A stretch of 64,000 nt of DNA, taken from positions 62,001 through 126,000 of the forward strand of contig CAVUSJ010000001.1 of the NCBI GenBank assembly GCA_963744105.1, given 5' to 3'. Position numbers and translations under genes: made by a program. This document shows positions 34,085 through 42,131 of the stretch, piece after piece (position 1 is the stretch's first letter; each line of letters begins with the position of its first letter). A model generated the notes under the pieces. The model searched no databases. It worked only from the letters and a program-made list of their open reading frames with translations, and was not told the DNA's origin. This stretch comes from DASUPK01 sp963744105 (GTDB taxonomy: Bacteria > Actinomycetota > Thermoleophilia > Solirubrobacterales > 70-9).

Positions 34085-34099
34085 GGCAAAGCAGAGTTG
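34060..34099 (+). promoter_or_regulatory. MraZ operator: 10-bp-phased direct repeats
   Basis: Three direct repeats follow each other with exact 10-bp spacing: AAAGTGGGAC (34060-34069), GGAGTGGGCT (34070-34079) and AGCGTGGCAA (34080-34089). A weaker fourth unit is at 34090-34099. The shared core GTGG recurs at 34063, 34073 and 34083. Phased GTG(G)-containing repeats before mraZ are the known binding sites of the MraZ ring, which represses its own cluster. Their overlap with the promoter fits autoregulation. Confidence 0.8.
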
Positions 34100-34164
34100 G
34101 TCAATAGGGCCGGGGTGATGAGGTTCCTCCCACTTCACCACCCCGGCCCGCTCCGAACCAACTC
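34094..34164 (+). ncRNA. Structured leader of mraZ mRNA
   Basis: Two nested perfect stems are visible. The outer pairs GAGTTGGT (34094-34101) with ACCAACTC (34157-34164). The inner pairs GGGCCGGGGTG (34107-34117) with CACCCCGGCCC (34139-34149) and extends by six further pairs. The loop region TTCCTC (34124-34129) is exactly complementary to GAGGAA (34175-34180), part of the mraZ ribosome-binding site. No T-run follows, so it is not a terminator. A cis-acting RNA control element is inferred; no known class is recognised. Confidence 0.6.
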
Positions 34165-34187
34165 ACCCTCCGGAGAGGAAGCCAGCT

Positions 34188-34634
34188 TTGTCGTTTCTCG
34201 GTCAGTACGAGCACAATCTCGACGCGAAGGACCGCCTCACGGTTCCGTCGAGGTTCCGGGCGGCGCTCGCTGACGGAGTCGTTCTCGCCAAAGGGCTGGA
34301 CCCCTCCGTCTGGGTGTTCGCGCCCGGCGGCTACGAGAGCTTCACGAAGCAGTTCCTCGGCGAGACCAATCCGCTCGGCAAGCGCGGGCGCATGCTGCGC
34401 CGCCACTTCCACGGCGGCGCCTTCGACGACACCTTGGACTCGGCCGGCCGCATCCGTCTGCCGAAGAAGCTGATCGAGCACGCCGGCCTGGGGGAGGGCC
34501 CGTGCGTGATCGTCGGCTCGGACGACTGGTTCGAGATCTGGAGCGCCGAGCGCTGGGCCGAGTACGAGAAGGAGCTGGATGCAGAGATTTCCGACGTCGC
34601 GGAGAACCTCTCCGAAGAGGAGCGAGGAGGCTGA
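34188..34634 (+). CDS. mraZ: Transcriptional regulator MraZ
   Basis: TTG start with GGAGAGGAA upstream; 148 residues. Two SpoVT/AbrB-like halves are visible: FLGQYEHNLDAKDRLTVPSR at the N-terminus and DDTLDSAGRIRLPKKL in the second half, each with the family's D-x-x-(G)R-(I/L) turn. MraZ binds phased repeats upstream of its own gene and represses the division/cell-wall cluster. Such repeats are present here. The stop precedes the rsmH ATG by one base. Confidence 0.96.
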   Translation: MSFLGQYEHNLDAKDRLTVPSRFRAALADGVVLAKGLDPSVWVFAPGGYESFTKQFLGETNPLGKRGRMLRRHFHGGAFDDTLDSAGRIRLPKKLIEHAGLGEGPCVIVGSDDWFEIWSAERWAEYEKELDAEISDVAENLSEEERGG

Positions 34635-34635
34635 G

Positions 34636-35640
34636 ATGGCAACGGCAACTCACAGAGTGGTGGGAACGCTGGCCGGTTCAGCGAACCTTCAGTACGTGCC
34701 CCAAGAGCATGAACCCGTACTTGCGACCGAGCTGGTCGACGTCCTCGACCCCAAGCCCGGTGAGACCTTCGTCGACTGCACCTTCGGCGGCGGCGGCCAT
34801 GCCCGCCTGATCTCCGAGCGCATCGGCTCGGAGGGAGAGCTGATCGCCGTGGACCGCGACCCCGCCTCCGAGGAGCGGTGGAGCGGGTTCGCGGCGCACG
34901 CGCCGTCCCGCTCGCGCTTCCTGCGCGCCGACTTCGTCGCCGCGCTCGAGGGACTGCGCGGCGAGGGCGTGCGGCCGGACGGGATCGTGTTCGACCTCGG
35001 CATGTCCTCGATGCAGGTGAACGCCTGGGAGCGCGGCTTCTCCTACGCCTACGACGCGCCTCTCGACATGCGGATGGACCCGACGCAGAGCCTCTCCGCC
35101 ACGACCGTCGTGAACGACTGGCCGCAGGACCGGATCGCGAATGTGATCCGCGAGCTCGGCGAGGAGCGCCGCGCCGGGTCGATCGCGCGTGAGATCACCA
35201 AGCGGCGCCCGATCGAGACGACCGCCCAGCTGGTCGCCGCGATCAAGGCCGCGATCCCTCCGTCGGAGCGATTTGGCCGTGGGCATCCCGCCAAGCGCAC
35301 CTTCCAGGCGATCCGGATCGCCGTGAACGGCGAGCTCGACGCGCTCGACCACGCCCTTCCGCTCGCCTGGGCGATCCTGCCGACCGGCGGGCGCCTGGGT
35401 GCGATCTCCTTCCACTCGCTGGAGGACCGCCGGGTGAAGCGCTTCATGGCCGACCGCGCACGCGGCTGCGTCTGCCCGCCGGAGCTCCCGGTCTGCGTCT
35501 GCGGCCGCGAGCCGGAGGCGGAGCTGCTCACCAAGCGCGCGATCGCGCCGGGCCCCGAGGAGCTCGAGCGCAATCCGCGGGCCGCCTCGGCCCACCTGCG
35601 CGCCGCGCTCAAGATCCGTGAGGCGGAGGACGCCGGCTGA
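34636..35640 (+). CDS. rsmH: 16S rRNA (cytosine1402-N4)-methyltransferase
   Basis: ATG directly after the mraZ stop, with a GAGGAGCGAGGAGG site; 334 residues. Family features are HEPVLATELVDVL, the SAM-binding FVDCTFGGGGHA, DLGMSSMQVN and the C-terminal GRLGAISFHSLEDRRVK. It methylates N4 of C1402 in 16S rRNA and is conserved in second place of the dcw cluster. Its TGA shares one base with the next ATG. Confidence 0.97.
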   Translation: MATATHRVVGTLAGSANLQYVPQEHEPVLATELVDVLDPKPGETFVDCTFGGGGHARLISERIGSEGELIAVDRDPASEERWSGFAAHAPSRSRFLRADFVAALEGLRGEGVRPDGIVFDLGMSSMQVNAWERGFSYAYDAPLDMRMDPTQSLSATTVVNDWPQDRIANVIRELGEERRAGSIAREITKRRPIETTAQLVAAIKAAIPPSERFGRGHPAKRTFQAIRIAVNGELDALDHALPLAWAILPTGGRLGAISFHSLEDRRVKRFMADRARGCVCPPELPVCVCGREPEAELLTKRAIAPGPEELERNPRAASAHLRAALKIREAEDAG

Positions 35641-36416
35641 TGGCCGCCGCCGCGACGGCGCGCAAGGCCGCGCCTCGCAGCGCACGTCCGGCGCCGCGCC
35701 GCAAGCCGCGGAGCGCCCGCCGCTCGCCCGCGCCCAGGGCTCACGCCCGGCAGGCGCAGGCCGCCCGGCTGGTGAGGCCCGCCGTCGCTGGGGCAGCCCT
35801 CTTCCCGCAGGCCGCGGTCCGCAGCGCGGGCGCCGTCCGCGACATCTCCGACTCGACCCTGATCATGCGGCTCACCCGCGGGCGCGGCTGGATCGCGGTG
35901 CTGGGTGCCCTGCTCGTCGGGATCGTCGCCCTCAACGTGATCAGCCTCAGCCTGACCGCGGGCGCCGGCGCCACCTCGCTGCAGATCGACGAGCTCAAGA
36001 CGGAGATCTCGTCGCTGCATGCCCAGATCGACGAGAAGCTCTCGGCGACCAGGGTGGAGGCCGAGGCCGCCCGCCTCGGGCTCGCGAATCCCGATCCCAA
36101 GGCGATCACCTACCTGAACGCGAGTGACGGCTCCGCCGCCCGCCTCGCGCACCTGCTCGCCACCGACGGCTTCCTGATGGCGCCGAGCCAGCCGTCGAGC
36201 TACCCGGCGCCCGGCACGTCCTACGCGCCGGTGAGCACGAGCTCGACTCCGGCGCCGACCACGACGGTCGCGCCGACCACGACGCCCGCTCCGGCCGGGA
36301 CGACGTCCGGGTCCGGCAGCTCCGTGAGCTCCGGCAGCGGCAGCTCGAGCGGCAGCGGCTCGTCCTCCGGGTCCTCTGGATCCTCCGGGAGCTCAACCGG
36401 AGGCGTGGGGCTCTAG
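35640..36416 (+). CDS. ftsL: FtsL-like division protein with Ser/Gly-rich tail
   Basis: This 258-residue protein has a very basic Arg/Pro/Ala-rich cytoplasmic N-terminus (1-80), one membrane helix (84-104) and a short coiled-coil segment (about 112-146), as in FtsL/DivIC. Sequence conservation of FtsL is low, so the call rests on topology and on the position between rsmH and ftsI. After residue 182 comes a low-complexity Pro/Thr and then Ser/Gly tail of about 75 residues that ordinary FtsL proteins lack; it would lie outside the membrane. FtsL links FtsQ and FtsB with FtsW/FtsI. Confidence 0.75.
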   Translation: MAAAATARKAAPRSARPAPRRKPRSARRSPAPRAHARQAQAARLVRPAVAGAALFPQAAVRSAGAVRDISDSTLIMRLTRGRGWIAVLGALLVGIVALNVISLSLTAGAGATSLQIDELKTEISSLHAQIDEKLSATRVEAEAARLGLANPDPKAITYLNASDGSAARLAHLLATDGFLMAPSQPSSYPAPGTSYAPVSTSSTPAPTTTVAPTTTPAPAGTTSGSGSSVSSGSGSSSGSGSSSGSSGSSGSSTGGVGL

Positions 36417-36429
36417 GAGCGCCTGGCGC

Positions 36430-38088
36430 ATGCGGCTCATCGACCGCCGGCTGGGCCTGCTCTTCTGCGCGTTCTTCCTGCTCTTCTCCCTGGTGATCCT
36501 GCGGTCGTTCTGGCTGCAGGGGGTCCAGGGCGACACCCTGCGCGCGGAGGCGCGCAGCCAGCAGGTCACGACCGTGACGATCCCCGGCGAGCGCGGCCGG
36601 GTGCTCGACCGCAACGGCAAGGTGCTCGCGGCCTCCGAAGACGCCGCCGACGTGGTGGCCACGCCGTACCAGGTGGTGAACCCCGGGCAAACCGCCATGA
36701 AGCTGCACCAGGTCCTCGGGGAGCCGATGTCCGACCTGCTCAACGCGCTGTCCGACCGGAGCTCCGGCTTCGCTTACCTGGCGAGGAAGGTCGATCCGAA
36801 CGTCGCGGACGAGGTCAAGCAGCTCGACATCACGGGCATCTCGACCGTTCCGACCAGCAAGCGCCTCTATCCGCAGGGCGAGCTCGCCTCGCAGGTGATC
36901 GGTGCCGTCGGAACCGACAACCAGGGGCTCACCGGCCTCGAGCACTCCGAGAACAGCGTGCTGGGCGGTGCCAACGGCGAGGAGGACGTCGTCCACGACG
37001 CGGTCGGGCGGCCGCTCCGCATGGAGACCGTCAAGCCCGCGAGCGTCGGGGAGGACGTGCAGACCACCATCGACGCAGCGATCCAGGGCAAGACCGAGGA
37101 GGCGCTCAACGCGGCCGTCAGCCGCTACAGCGCCAAGGGCGGGACCGCGATAGTGATGAACCCGAACACGGGTGAGGTGCTGGCGATGGCCAACACGCCC
37201 GGCTTCAATCCCGCCGACCTCTCCAACGCGACCTCGAACGAGCTCGAGAACCGCGCCACGGGCTTCACCTACGAGCCGGGCTCGACTTTCAAGGCGTTCA
37301 CCGTCGCCTCGGCGCTCGAGGATCACGTCGTAACGCCGAGTTCCAGCTTCTACCTGCCATCCCAGATCCACGTCTACGACCGGACGATCGGCGAGGCCGA
37401 GGCACGGCCGCCGGAGACGCTGACCACCGCGCAGATTCTCGCCCAGTCCTCGAACGTCGGCGCGGTGACGATCGGCCTGAAGGAGGGCGCCGACCGCTTC
37501 TCGCAGTGGATCAACCGCTTCGGCTTCGGCCGGCCGACAGGCGTCGCGTATCCCGGCGAGGAGCGCGGCATCGTCCCGGCCCGGCGCGACTACTCCGGCT
37601 CCACGATGGGCAACCTGCCGATCGGCCAGGGCCTATCCGTGACCCCGATGCAGATCGCGACCGCCTACTCCGCGATCGCCGACGGCGGGATACTGCGCCG
37701 CCCGACCCTGATCAGGAGCGTCGGCGGCCAGACAGTGAACGACAACACCGATCCGCACCGGGTGATCACCCGGAGGACGGCGGCCCAGCTTCGCCAGATG
37801 CTCGAGGGCGTCCTCGCGCCGGGCGGCACCGCCTCGGAGGTCAGCGTCCCCGGCTACACGCTGGCCGGCAAGACCGGTACCGCGCAGAAGGTCGAGAACG
37901 GCACCTATTCCGACACCCGCTACGTCGCCTCCTTCGTCGGCTTCGCCCCGGCGGCCCATCCCAAGCTGCTCGTCGCGGTGGTAGTCGACGAGCCCCAGTC
38001 CGTGCACGTCGGCGGCCAGGTCGCCGCGCCGGTCTTCGGGCAGATCGCCGAGTTCGCGCTGCCCTATCTGGGCATCTCGCCGGGCTAG
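36430..38088 (+). CDS. ftsI: Division-specific peptidoglycan transpeptidase (PBP, FtsI)
   Basis: This 552-residue class B PBP has an N-terminal membrane helix (about 9-29), a PBP dimer domain with ERGRVLDRNGKVLA, and a transpeptidase domain. The catalytic motifs are STFK (in YEPGSTFKAF, active Ser), SSN (in AQSSNVGAV) and KTGT (in LAGKTGTAQ). It cross-links septal peptidoglycan together with the glycosyltransferase FtsW encoded downstream. No PASTA domain is present. About 40 bp separate it from murE; TAGAAT at 38113-38118 could be an internal -10. Confidence 0.95.
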   Translation: MRLIDRRLGLLFCAFFLLFSLVILRSFWLQGVQGDTLRAEARSQQVTTVTIPGERGRVLDRNGKVLAASEDAADVVATPYQVVNPGQTAMKLHQVLGEPMSDLLNALSDRSSGFAYLARKVDPNVADEVKQLDITGISTVPTSKRLYPQGELASQVIGAVGTDNQGLTGLEHSENSVLGGANGEEDVVHDAVGRPLRMETVKPASVGEDVQTTIDAAIQGKTEEALNAAVSRYSAKGGTAIVMNPNTGEVLAMANTPGFNPADLSNATSNELENRATGFTYEPGSTFKAFTVASALEDHVVTPSSSFYLPSQIHVYDRTIGEAEARPPETLTTAQILAQSSNVGAVTIGLKEGADRFSQWINRFGFGRPTGVAYPGEERGIVPARRDYSGSTMGNLPIGQGLSVTPMQIATAYSAIADGGILRRPTLIRSVGGQTVNDNTDPHRVITRRTAAQLRQMLEGVLAPGGTASEVSVPGYTLAGKTGTAQKVENGTYSDTRYVASFVGFAPAAHPKLLVAVVVDEPQSVHVGGQVAAPVFGQIAEFALPYLGISPG

Positions 38089-38127
38089 CGACTTCCCCTC
38101 TCGGCTCGCTCCTAGAATCGCGTCGGG

Positions 38128-39639
38128 ATGGAGCTGGGCGAGCTGTTGAGAGCCGCTGGTGTGGCCGCCGATCTGCGCGGCGATTCCTCCGTGGAGATTC
38201 GCGATCTCGCCTACGACAGCCGTCGCGTCAGCGACGGGACCCTGTTCTTCTGCTTCGCGGGGGAGAAGACCGACGGTCACGACTTCGCGGCCGCCGCGGT
38301 CGAGGCCGGCGCGACAGCGCTGGTGGTGGAGCGCCCGCTCGAGCTTGACGTGCCGCAGGCTCAGGTGGACGACGCGAGGGCCGCGATGGCGCCGGTCGCC
38401 GCCGCTTTCAACGAGGACCCGACCTCGGAGCTCACGGTCGTCGGCGTCACCGGCACCAACGGCAAGACGACCACGGCGTTCCTGATCCGCCATCTGCTGG
38501 AGGGGGCGGGGAAGCGGTGTGGCCTGCTCGGGACGGTTCGTCAGGTGGTCGGCGGCCAGATCGAGGAGGTCGAGCGGACGACGCCCGAGGCGATCGACCT
38601 GCAGCGGACCTTCGCGCGCATGCTCGAGGCCGGCGACTACGCCTGCGCGATGGAGGTCTCCTCGCACGCGCTCGTCCTGCACCGGGCGGATGCGATCGAC
38701 TTCGCCGTCAAGGTCTTCACGAACCTGAGCCAGGACCACCTCGACTTCCACGAGGACATGGAGGACTACTTTGCTGCGAAGCGGCTGCTCTTCATGGGCG
38801 AGGGTGGGGCGCCGCTGATCGAGATCGAGGGCGGCATCTCGGTGGTCAACCTCGACGATCCCTACGGGCAGCGCCTCGCGGGCGAGCTGTCCACCGGTGA
38901 CGGCGGCGATTGCATCACGTTCTCTGCTGCCGGCAGCGCGGCGGACCTGAGCGCCCGCGGGGTGACCTTCGATCCGAGCGGCTCCCGCTTCCTCTGCATG
39001 TCGCCGGACGGCGAGATCGAGGTGCAGACGCCGCTGCCCGGTGACTTCAACGTCGCCAACGCGCTCGCGGCGCTGGGCGTCGCCTATGCATTGGGGCTCG
39101 ACCTGCGCGACGCGGCCCGGGCGCTCGCCTCCGCGGAGCAGGTCCCGGGCCGCTTCGAGTCGATCGACGAGGGTCAGCCCTTCGGTGTGATCGTGGACTA
39201 CGCGCACACGCCGGACTCGCTCGAGAACGTCCTGGACGCGGGGCGTCGCCTCACCGGCGGCCGGCTGATCTCGGTCTTCGGCTGCGGTGGCGATCGCGAC
39301 ACCGATAAGCGCCCGCTGATGGGGAAGGCGGGCGCCGAGCTCTCCGACATCGCCGTGGTCACCTCCGACAACCCGCGCTCCGAGGATCCCGAGTCGATCA
39401 TCGAGATGATCCGCCGCGGCATCCCCGAGAGTCCGCACGCCGAGGTGCTCGTCGACGTCGACCGGAGGGCCGCAATCGCCGCTGCGCTCGTCCGGGCGGA
39501 GAAGGGCGACCTGGTCGTGATCGCCGGCAAGGGCCACGAGCAGGGGCAGGAGTTCGAGAACGGCCGGAAGATCCCGTTCGACGACCGCGACGTGGCCCGG
39601 GACGAGCTCCGCAAACTCGCCGCGAGCGCCGCAGGTTGA
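38128..39639 (+). CDS. murE: UDP-MurNAc-L-Ala-D-Glu:meso-DAP ligase
   Basis: This 503-residue Mur ligase has the ATP loop VTGTNGKTTT, the central domain with carbamylated-Lys-type and YAHTPDSLENVL motifs, and the C-terminal DNPRSEDP motif. DNPR indicates meso-diaminopimelate and not lysine as third residue, so the wall is probably of A1gamma type. It acts in the cytoplasm after MurD. The TGA overlaps the TTG of murF. Confidence 0.96.
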   Translation: MELGELLRAAGVAADLRGDSSVEIRDLAYDSRRVSDGTLFFCFAGEKTDGHDFAAAAVEAGATALVVERPLELDVPQAQVDDARAAMAPVAAAFNEDPTSELTVVGVTGTNGKTTTAFLIRHLLEGAGKRCGLLGTVRQVVGGQIEEVERTTPEAIDLQRTFARMLEAGDYACAMEVSSHALVLHRADAIDFAVKVFTNLSQDHLDFHEDMEDYFAAKRLLFMGEGGAPLIEIEGGISVVNLDDPYGQRLAGELSTGDGGDCITFSAAGSAADLSARGVTFDPSGSRFLCMSPDGEIEVQTPLPGDFNVANALAALGVAYALGLDLRDAARALASAEQVPGRFESIDEGQPFGVIVDYAHTPDSLENVLDAGRRLTGGRLISVFGCGGDRDTDKRPLMGKAGAELSDIAVVTSDNPRSEDPESIIEMIRRGIPESPHAEVLVDVDRRAAIAAALVRAEKGDLVVIAGKGHEQGQEFENGRKIPFDDRDVARDELRKLAASAAG

Positions 39640-41003
39640 TCTCGCTCGACGGCGATCGTCTCGCCTCCTTGGCGGGGGCGGAGGTGCTGGCCCGAGGGGA
39701 CGAGGGCGGCCCGACGCGCGCGGTCATCGACTCGCGTGAGGCTCGCGAGGGCGATCTGTTCTTCGGCCTGCCCGGCGAGCGGGCCGATGGCGGGGAGTTC
39801 GGGGCCGCTGCCCTCCGGGACCGCGCCTGGGGGATCCTGGTCGGCACGCAGTGGGGCCGCGAGCTGGCCGCACAACGGCGGGCGGGGGCGGCGCTCGACG
39901 GGGCGGGTTGGATCCTGGGCTCGGTCGATCCGCTGGCGTCGCTGCAGTCGCTGGCGCGCGGCTGGAGGGGCGAGCTGGACGCGCGCGTCGTCGGGATCAC
40001 CGGGTCGACGGGGAAGACTTCGGTCAAGGACATCTGCCGAACTCTTCTGCCGGCCCAGGTCCAGGCAAGCCCCGAGAACTACAACACCGAGATCGGCATG
40101 CCGCTGGCGATACTGGCCGCCCCGGAGGGAACCGACGTGTTGGTGCTCGAGATGGGAATGCGCGGGCCGGGTCAGATCGCCGAGCTCTGCGCGATCGCCG
40201 CGCCCGACGTCGGGGTGATCACGAACGTCGGTCCGGTCCACGTCGAGCTGCTCGGCTCGGTCGAGGCGATCGCGGCGGCCAAGGCGGAGATCATCGACGG
40301 GCTGCGCGACGGCGGGGCGGCCGTCGTTCCGGCCGATCCCGGCCCGCTCGAGCCGCACCTGGAGCGCGCCCACCGGCTGCTGCGCTTCGGCGCCGGGGGC
40401 GACGTCGAGGCGACCTGGGTGCTGGCGGAGGCGGGGGAGACCGACGCGCTGGTGAAGACGCCGGAGGGCGAGCACGCCTTCAAGCTGCCGTTCGTCGAGG
40501 CCCACAACCTCGACAACGCGCTCGCGGCGATCGCGGTGGGACTCGCGCTCGGATATCCGCTGGGCGAGATGGCGGATCTGGCGCCCGGGATAGTCTTCTC
40601 GCGCCTTCGTGGGGAGCTGGTGGAGCTCCCGGAGAACGCCATCCTGATCAACGACTCCTACAACGCCAACCCGGTCTCCATGCGGGCGGCGCTGGACCAC
40701 CTCGCCACGCTCGAGGCGAGCGGCCGGCGGCTCGCCGTCCTCGGCGAGATGCGCGAGCTGGGGCCGGACTCGGCGGCGTACCACCGCGAGATCGGCCGGC
40801 ACGCGCGCGAGAAGGGTGTCGAGCTGATCATCGGCGTGGGAGAGCTGGCCGCGGCGTACGAGCCGGACCAGCACGTCCCGGACGCCGAGGCCGCCGCCGA
40901 CACGCTGGCGGCGGCGCTGGGACCGGGCGACGCGGTCCTGGTCAAGGGGTCGCGGGCGGTCGGCCTCGAGCGGGTGGCCGAGAAGCTGACGGCGGAGGGC
41001 TAG
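39636..41003 (+). CDS. murF: UDP-MurNAc-tripeptide:D-Ala-D-Ala ligase
   Basis: TTG start overlapping the murE stop; 455 residues. Mur ligase features are DSREAREGDLFFGLPG at the N-terminus, the ATP-binding ITGSTGKTSVKD, LEMGMRGPGQI, and NDSYNANPVSMRAAL in the C-terminal domain. It adds D-Ala-D-Ala to complete the UDP-MurNAc pentapeptide. No ddl gene is in the cluster. Confidence 0.96.
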   Translation: MISLDGDRLASLAGAEVLARGDEGGPTRAVIDSREAREGDLFFGLPGERADGGEFGAAALRDRAWGILVGTQWGRELAAQRRAGAALDGAGWILGSVDPLASLQSLARGWRGELDARVVGITGSTGKTSVKDICRTLLPAQVQASPENYNTEIGMPLAILAAPEGTDVLVLEMGMRGPGQIAELCAIAAPDVGVITNVGPVHVELLGSVEAIAAAKAEIIDGLRDGGAAVVPADPGPLEPHLERAHRLLRFGAGGDVEATWVLAEAGETDALVKTPEGEHAFKLPFVEAHNLDNALAAIAVGLALGYPLGEMADLAPGIVFSRLRGELVELPENAILINDSYNANPVSMRAALDHLATLEASGRRLAVLGEMRELGPDSAAYHREIGRHAREKGVELIIGVGELAAAYEPDQHVPDAEAAADTLAAALGPGDAVLVKGSRAVGLERVAEKLTAEG

Positions 41004-41004
41004 G

Positions 41005-41982
41005 TTGCTCGGCGAGATCCTGATCGCGGCGATGGGCGCGATGCTCATCTGCATCTTCCTCGGCCCGAAGTTCATCGAGTACCTGCGGTTCCGCGAGTTC
41101 GGCCAGCAGATCCGGGAGGAGGGGCCCGAGGAGCACCACGAGAAAGCTGGCACGCCGACGATGGGCGGGCTGCTGATCTTCGCGGCCGTCGCGCTCCCGT
41201 ACCTGGTGCTGTCGGACCGCGACACGCAGAGCCTGGCGGTATTCGGCGTGGCGATCGGCTGCGCCCTGATCGGCTTCGCCGACGACTACCTGAAGATCAC
41301 GCGGCGCCGCTCGCTCGGCCTCTCGGCGCGGTACAAGCTGGTGCTCCAGGCGGGCCTCGCCGTTGGGCTCTGGTACGTCGCGCGGCACTCCGTCGGCCTC
41401 GAGTCGAGCCTCGAGCTGCGCATCTCCCACGCCTCGCTCGACATCCCGGACGCCGTCTACCCGCTGGTGATCTTCCTCGTGATCGCGGGCTCCTCGAACG
41501 CGGTCAACCTGACCGACGGGCTGGACGGGCTCGCCGCCGGCTGCTGCGCGATCGTCCTGCTCGCCTACACCGCGATCACCTTCATCACCAGCGGCGAGCA
41601 CAGCCTCTCGCTGCTCTCGGCGTGCTTCGTCGGCGGGTGCATCGGCTTCCTCTGGTTCAACGCCTTCCCGGCATCGATCTTCATGGGGGACACGGGGTCG
41701 CTCGGCTTAGGAGGCGCGATCGGCGCTTTGGCCGTGATGACCCAGACGGAGATCCTCCTGATCGTCACCGGCGGCATCTTCGTGCTCGAGGCCCTCTCGG
41801 TCGCCCTCCAGGTCACCGCCTTCAAGGCGTTCCGCCGCCGCGTCCTCCTGATGGCCCCGGTCCACCACCACTTCGAGCTGATGGCCTGGTCGGAGACGAA
41901 GATCATGCTCCGCTTCTGGATCATCGCGGCGGTCTGCGCGGGGATCGGCTTCACGCTCTACCAGCAGTCGATCGGGACGTAG
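41005..41982 (+). CDS. mraY: Phospho-MurNAc-pentapeptide transferase
   Basis: TTG start, 325 residues, about ten membrane helices. MraY motifs visible are KAGTPTMGGLLIF, FADDYLKITRRRSLGL with the acidic pair in the catalytic loop, NLTDGLDGLAAG, and MAPVHHHFEL near the C-terminus. It transfers phospho-MurNAc-pentapeptide to undecaprenyl phosphate, forming lipid I at the inner face of the membrane. A 149-bp gap with a long hairpin follows, which is unusual in this tightly packed cluster. Confidence 0.97.
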   Translation: MLGEILIAAMGAMLICIFLGPKFIEYLRFREFGQQIREEGPEEHHEKAGTPTMGGLLIFAAVALPYLVLSDRDTQSLAVFGVAIGCALIGFADDYLKITRRRSLGLSARYKLVLQAGLAVGLWYVARHSVGLESSLELRISHASLDIPDAVYPLVIFLVIAGSSNAVNLTDGLDGLAAGCCAIVLLAYTAITFITSGEHSLSLLSACFVGGCIGFLWFNAFPASIFMGDTGSLGLGGAIGALAVMTQTEILLIVTGGIFVLEALSVALQVTAFKAFRRRVLLMAPVHHHFELMAWSETKIMLRFWIIAAVCAGIGFTLYQQSIGT

Positions 41983-42017
41983 GCTCGAGCACCGGCACCG
42001 AAGCCGCTCGGGCGCGG

Positions 42018-42060
42018 ATTTGGCGCGTTTCTTCGGCATGTCCGAATGAAGGCGCCAAAT
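42018..42060 (+). repeat. Long inverted repeat between mraY and murD
   Basis: ATTTGGCGC (42018-42026) pairs perfectly with GCGCCAAAT (42052-42060). An inner TTCGG (42032-42036) pairs with CCGAA (42042-42046), with partial pairing between the two stems and a five-base loop. No T-run follows, so it is not a standard terminator. It could be an RNA processing or stability element or a protein site. It fills most of the only sizable gap inside the mur genes. Confidence 0.65.
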
Positions 42061-42131
42061 GACTGGATTTCGCCTGCCCCAGGCACGCCTGCGCACGCAG
42101 GGAGTCGGGGGTCGAGGGCGAACATGGTTAT

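Noticed and set aside
34678..35685. A 335-codon minus-strand frame opposite rsmH
   Set aside because: rsmH is a highly conserved gene in its normal place, and the antisense frame has shadow composition.
36230..36410. AGCTCCGGCAGC-like repeats suggesting a minisatellite
   Set aside because: They encode the Ser/Gly tail of the FtsL-like protein in frame. Units are irregular, so they are treated as a low-complexity coding region.
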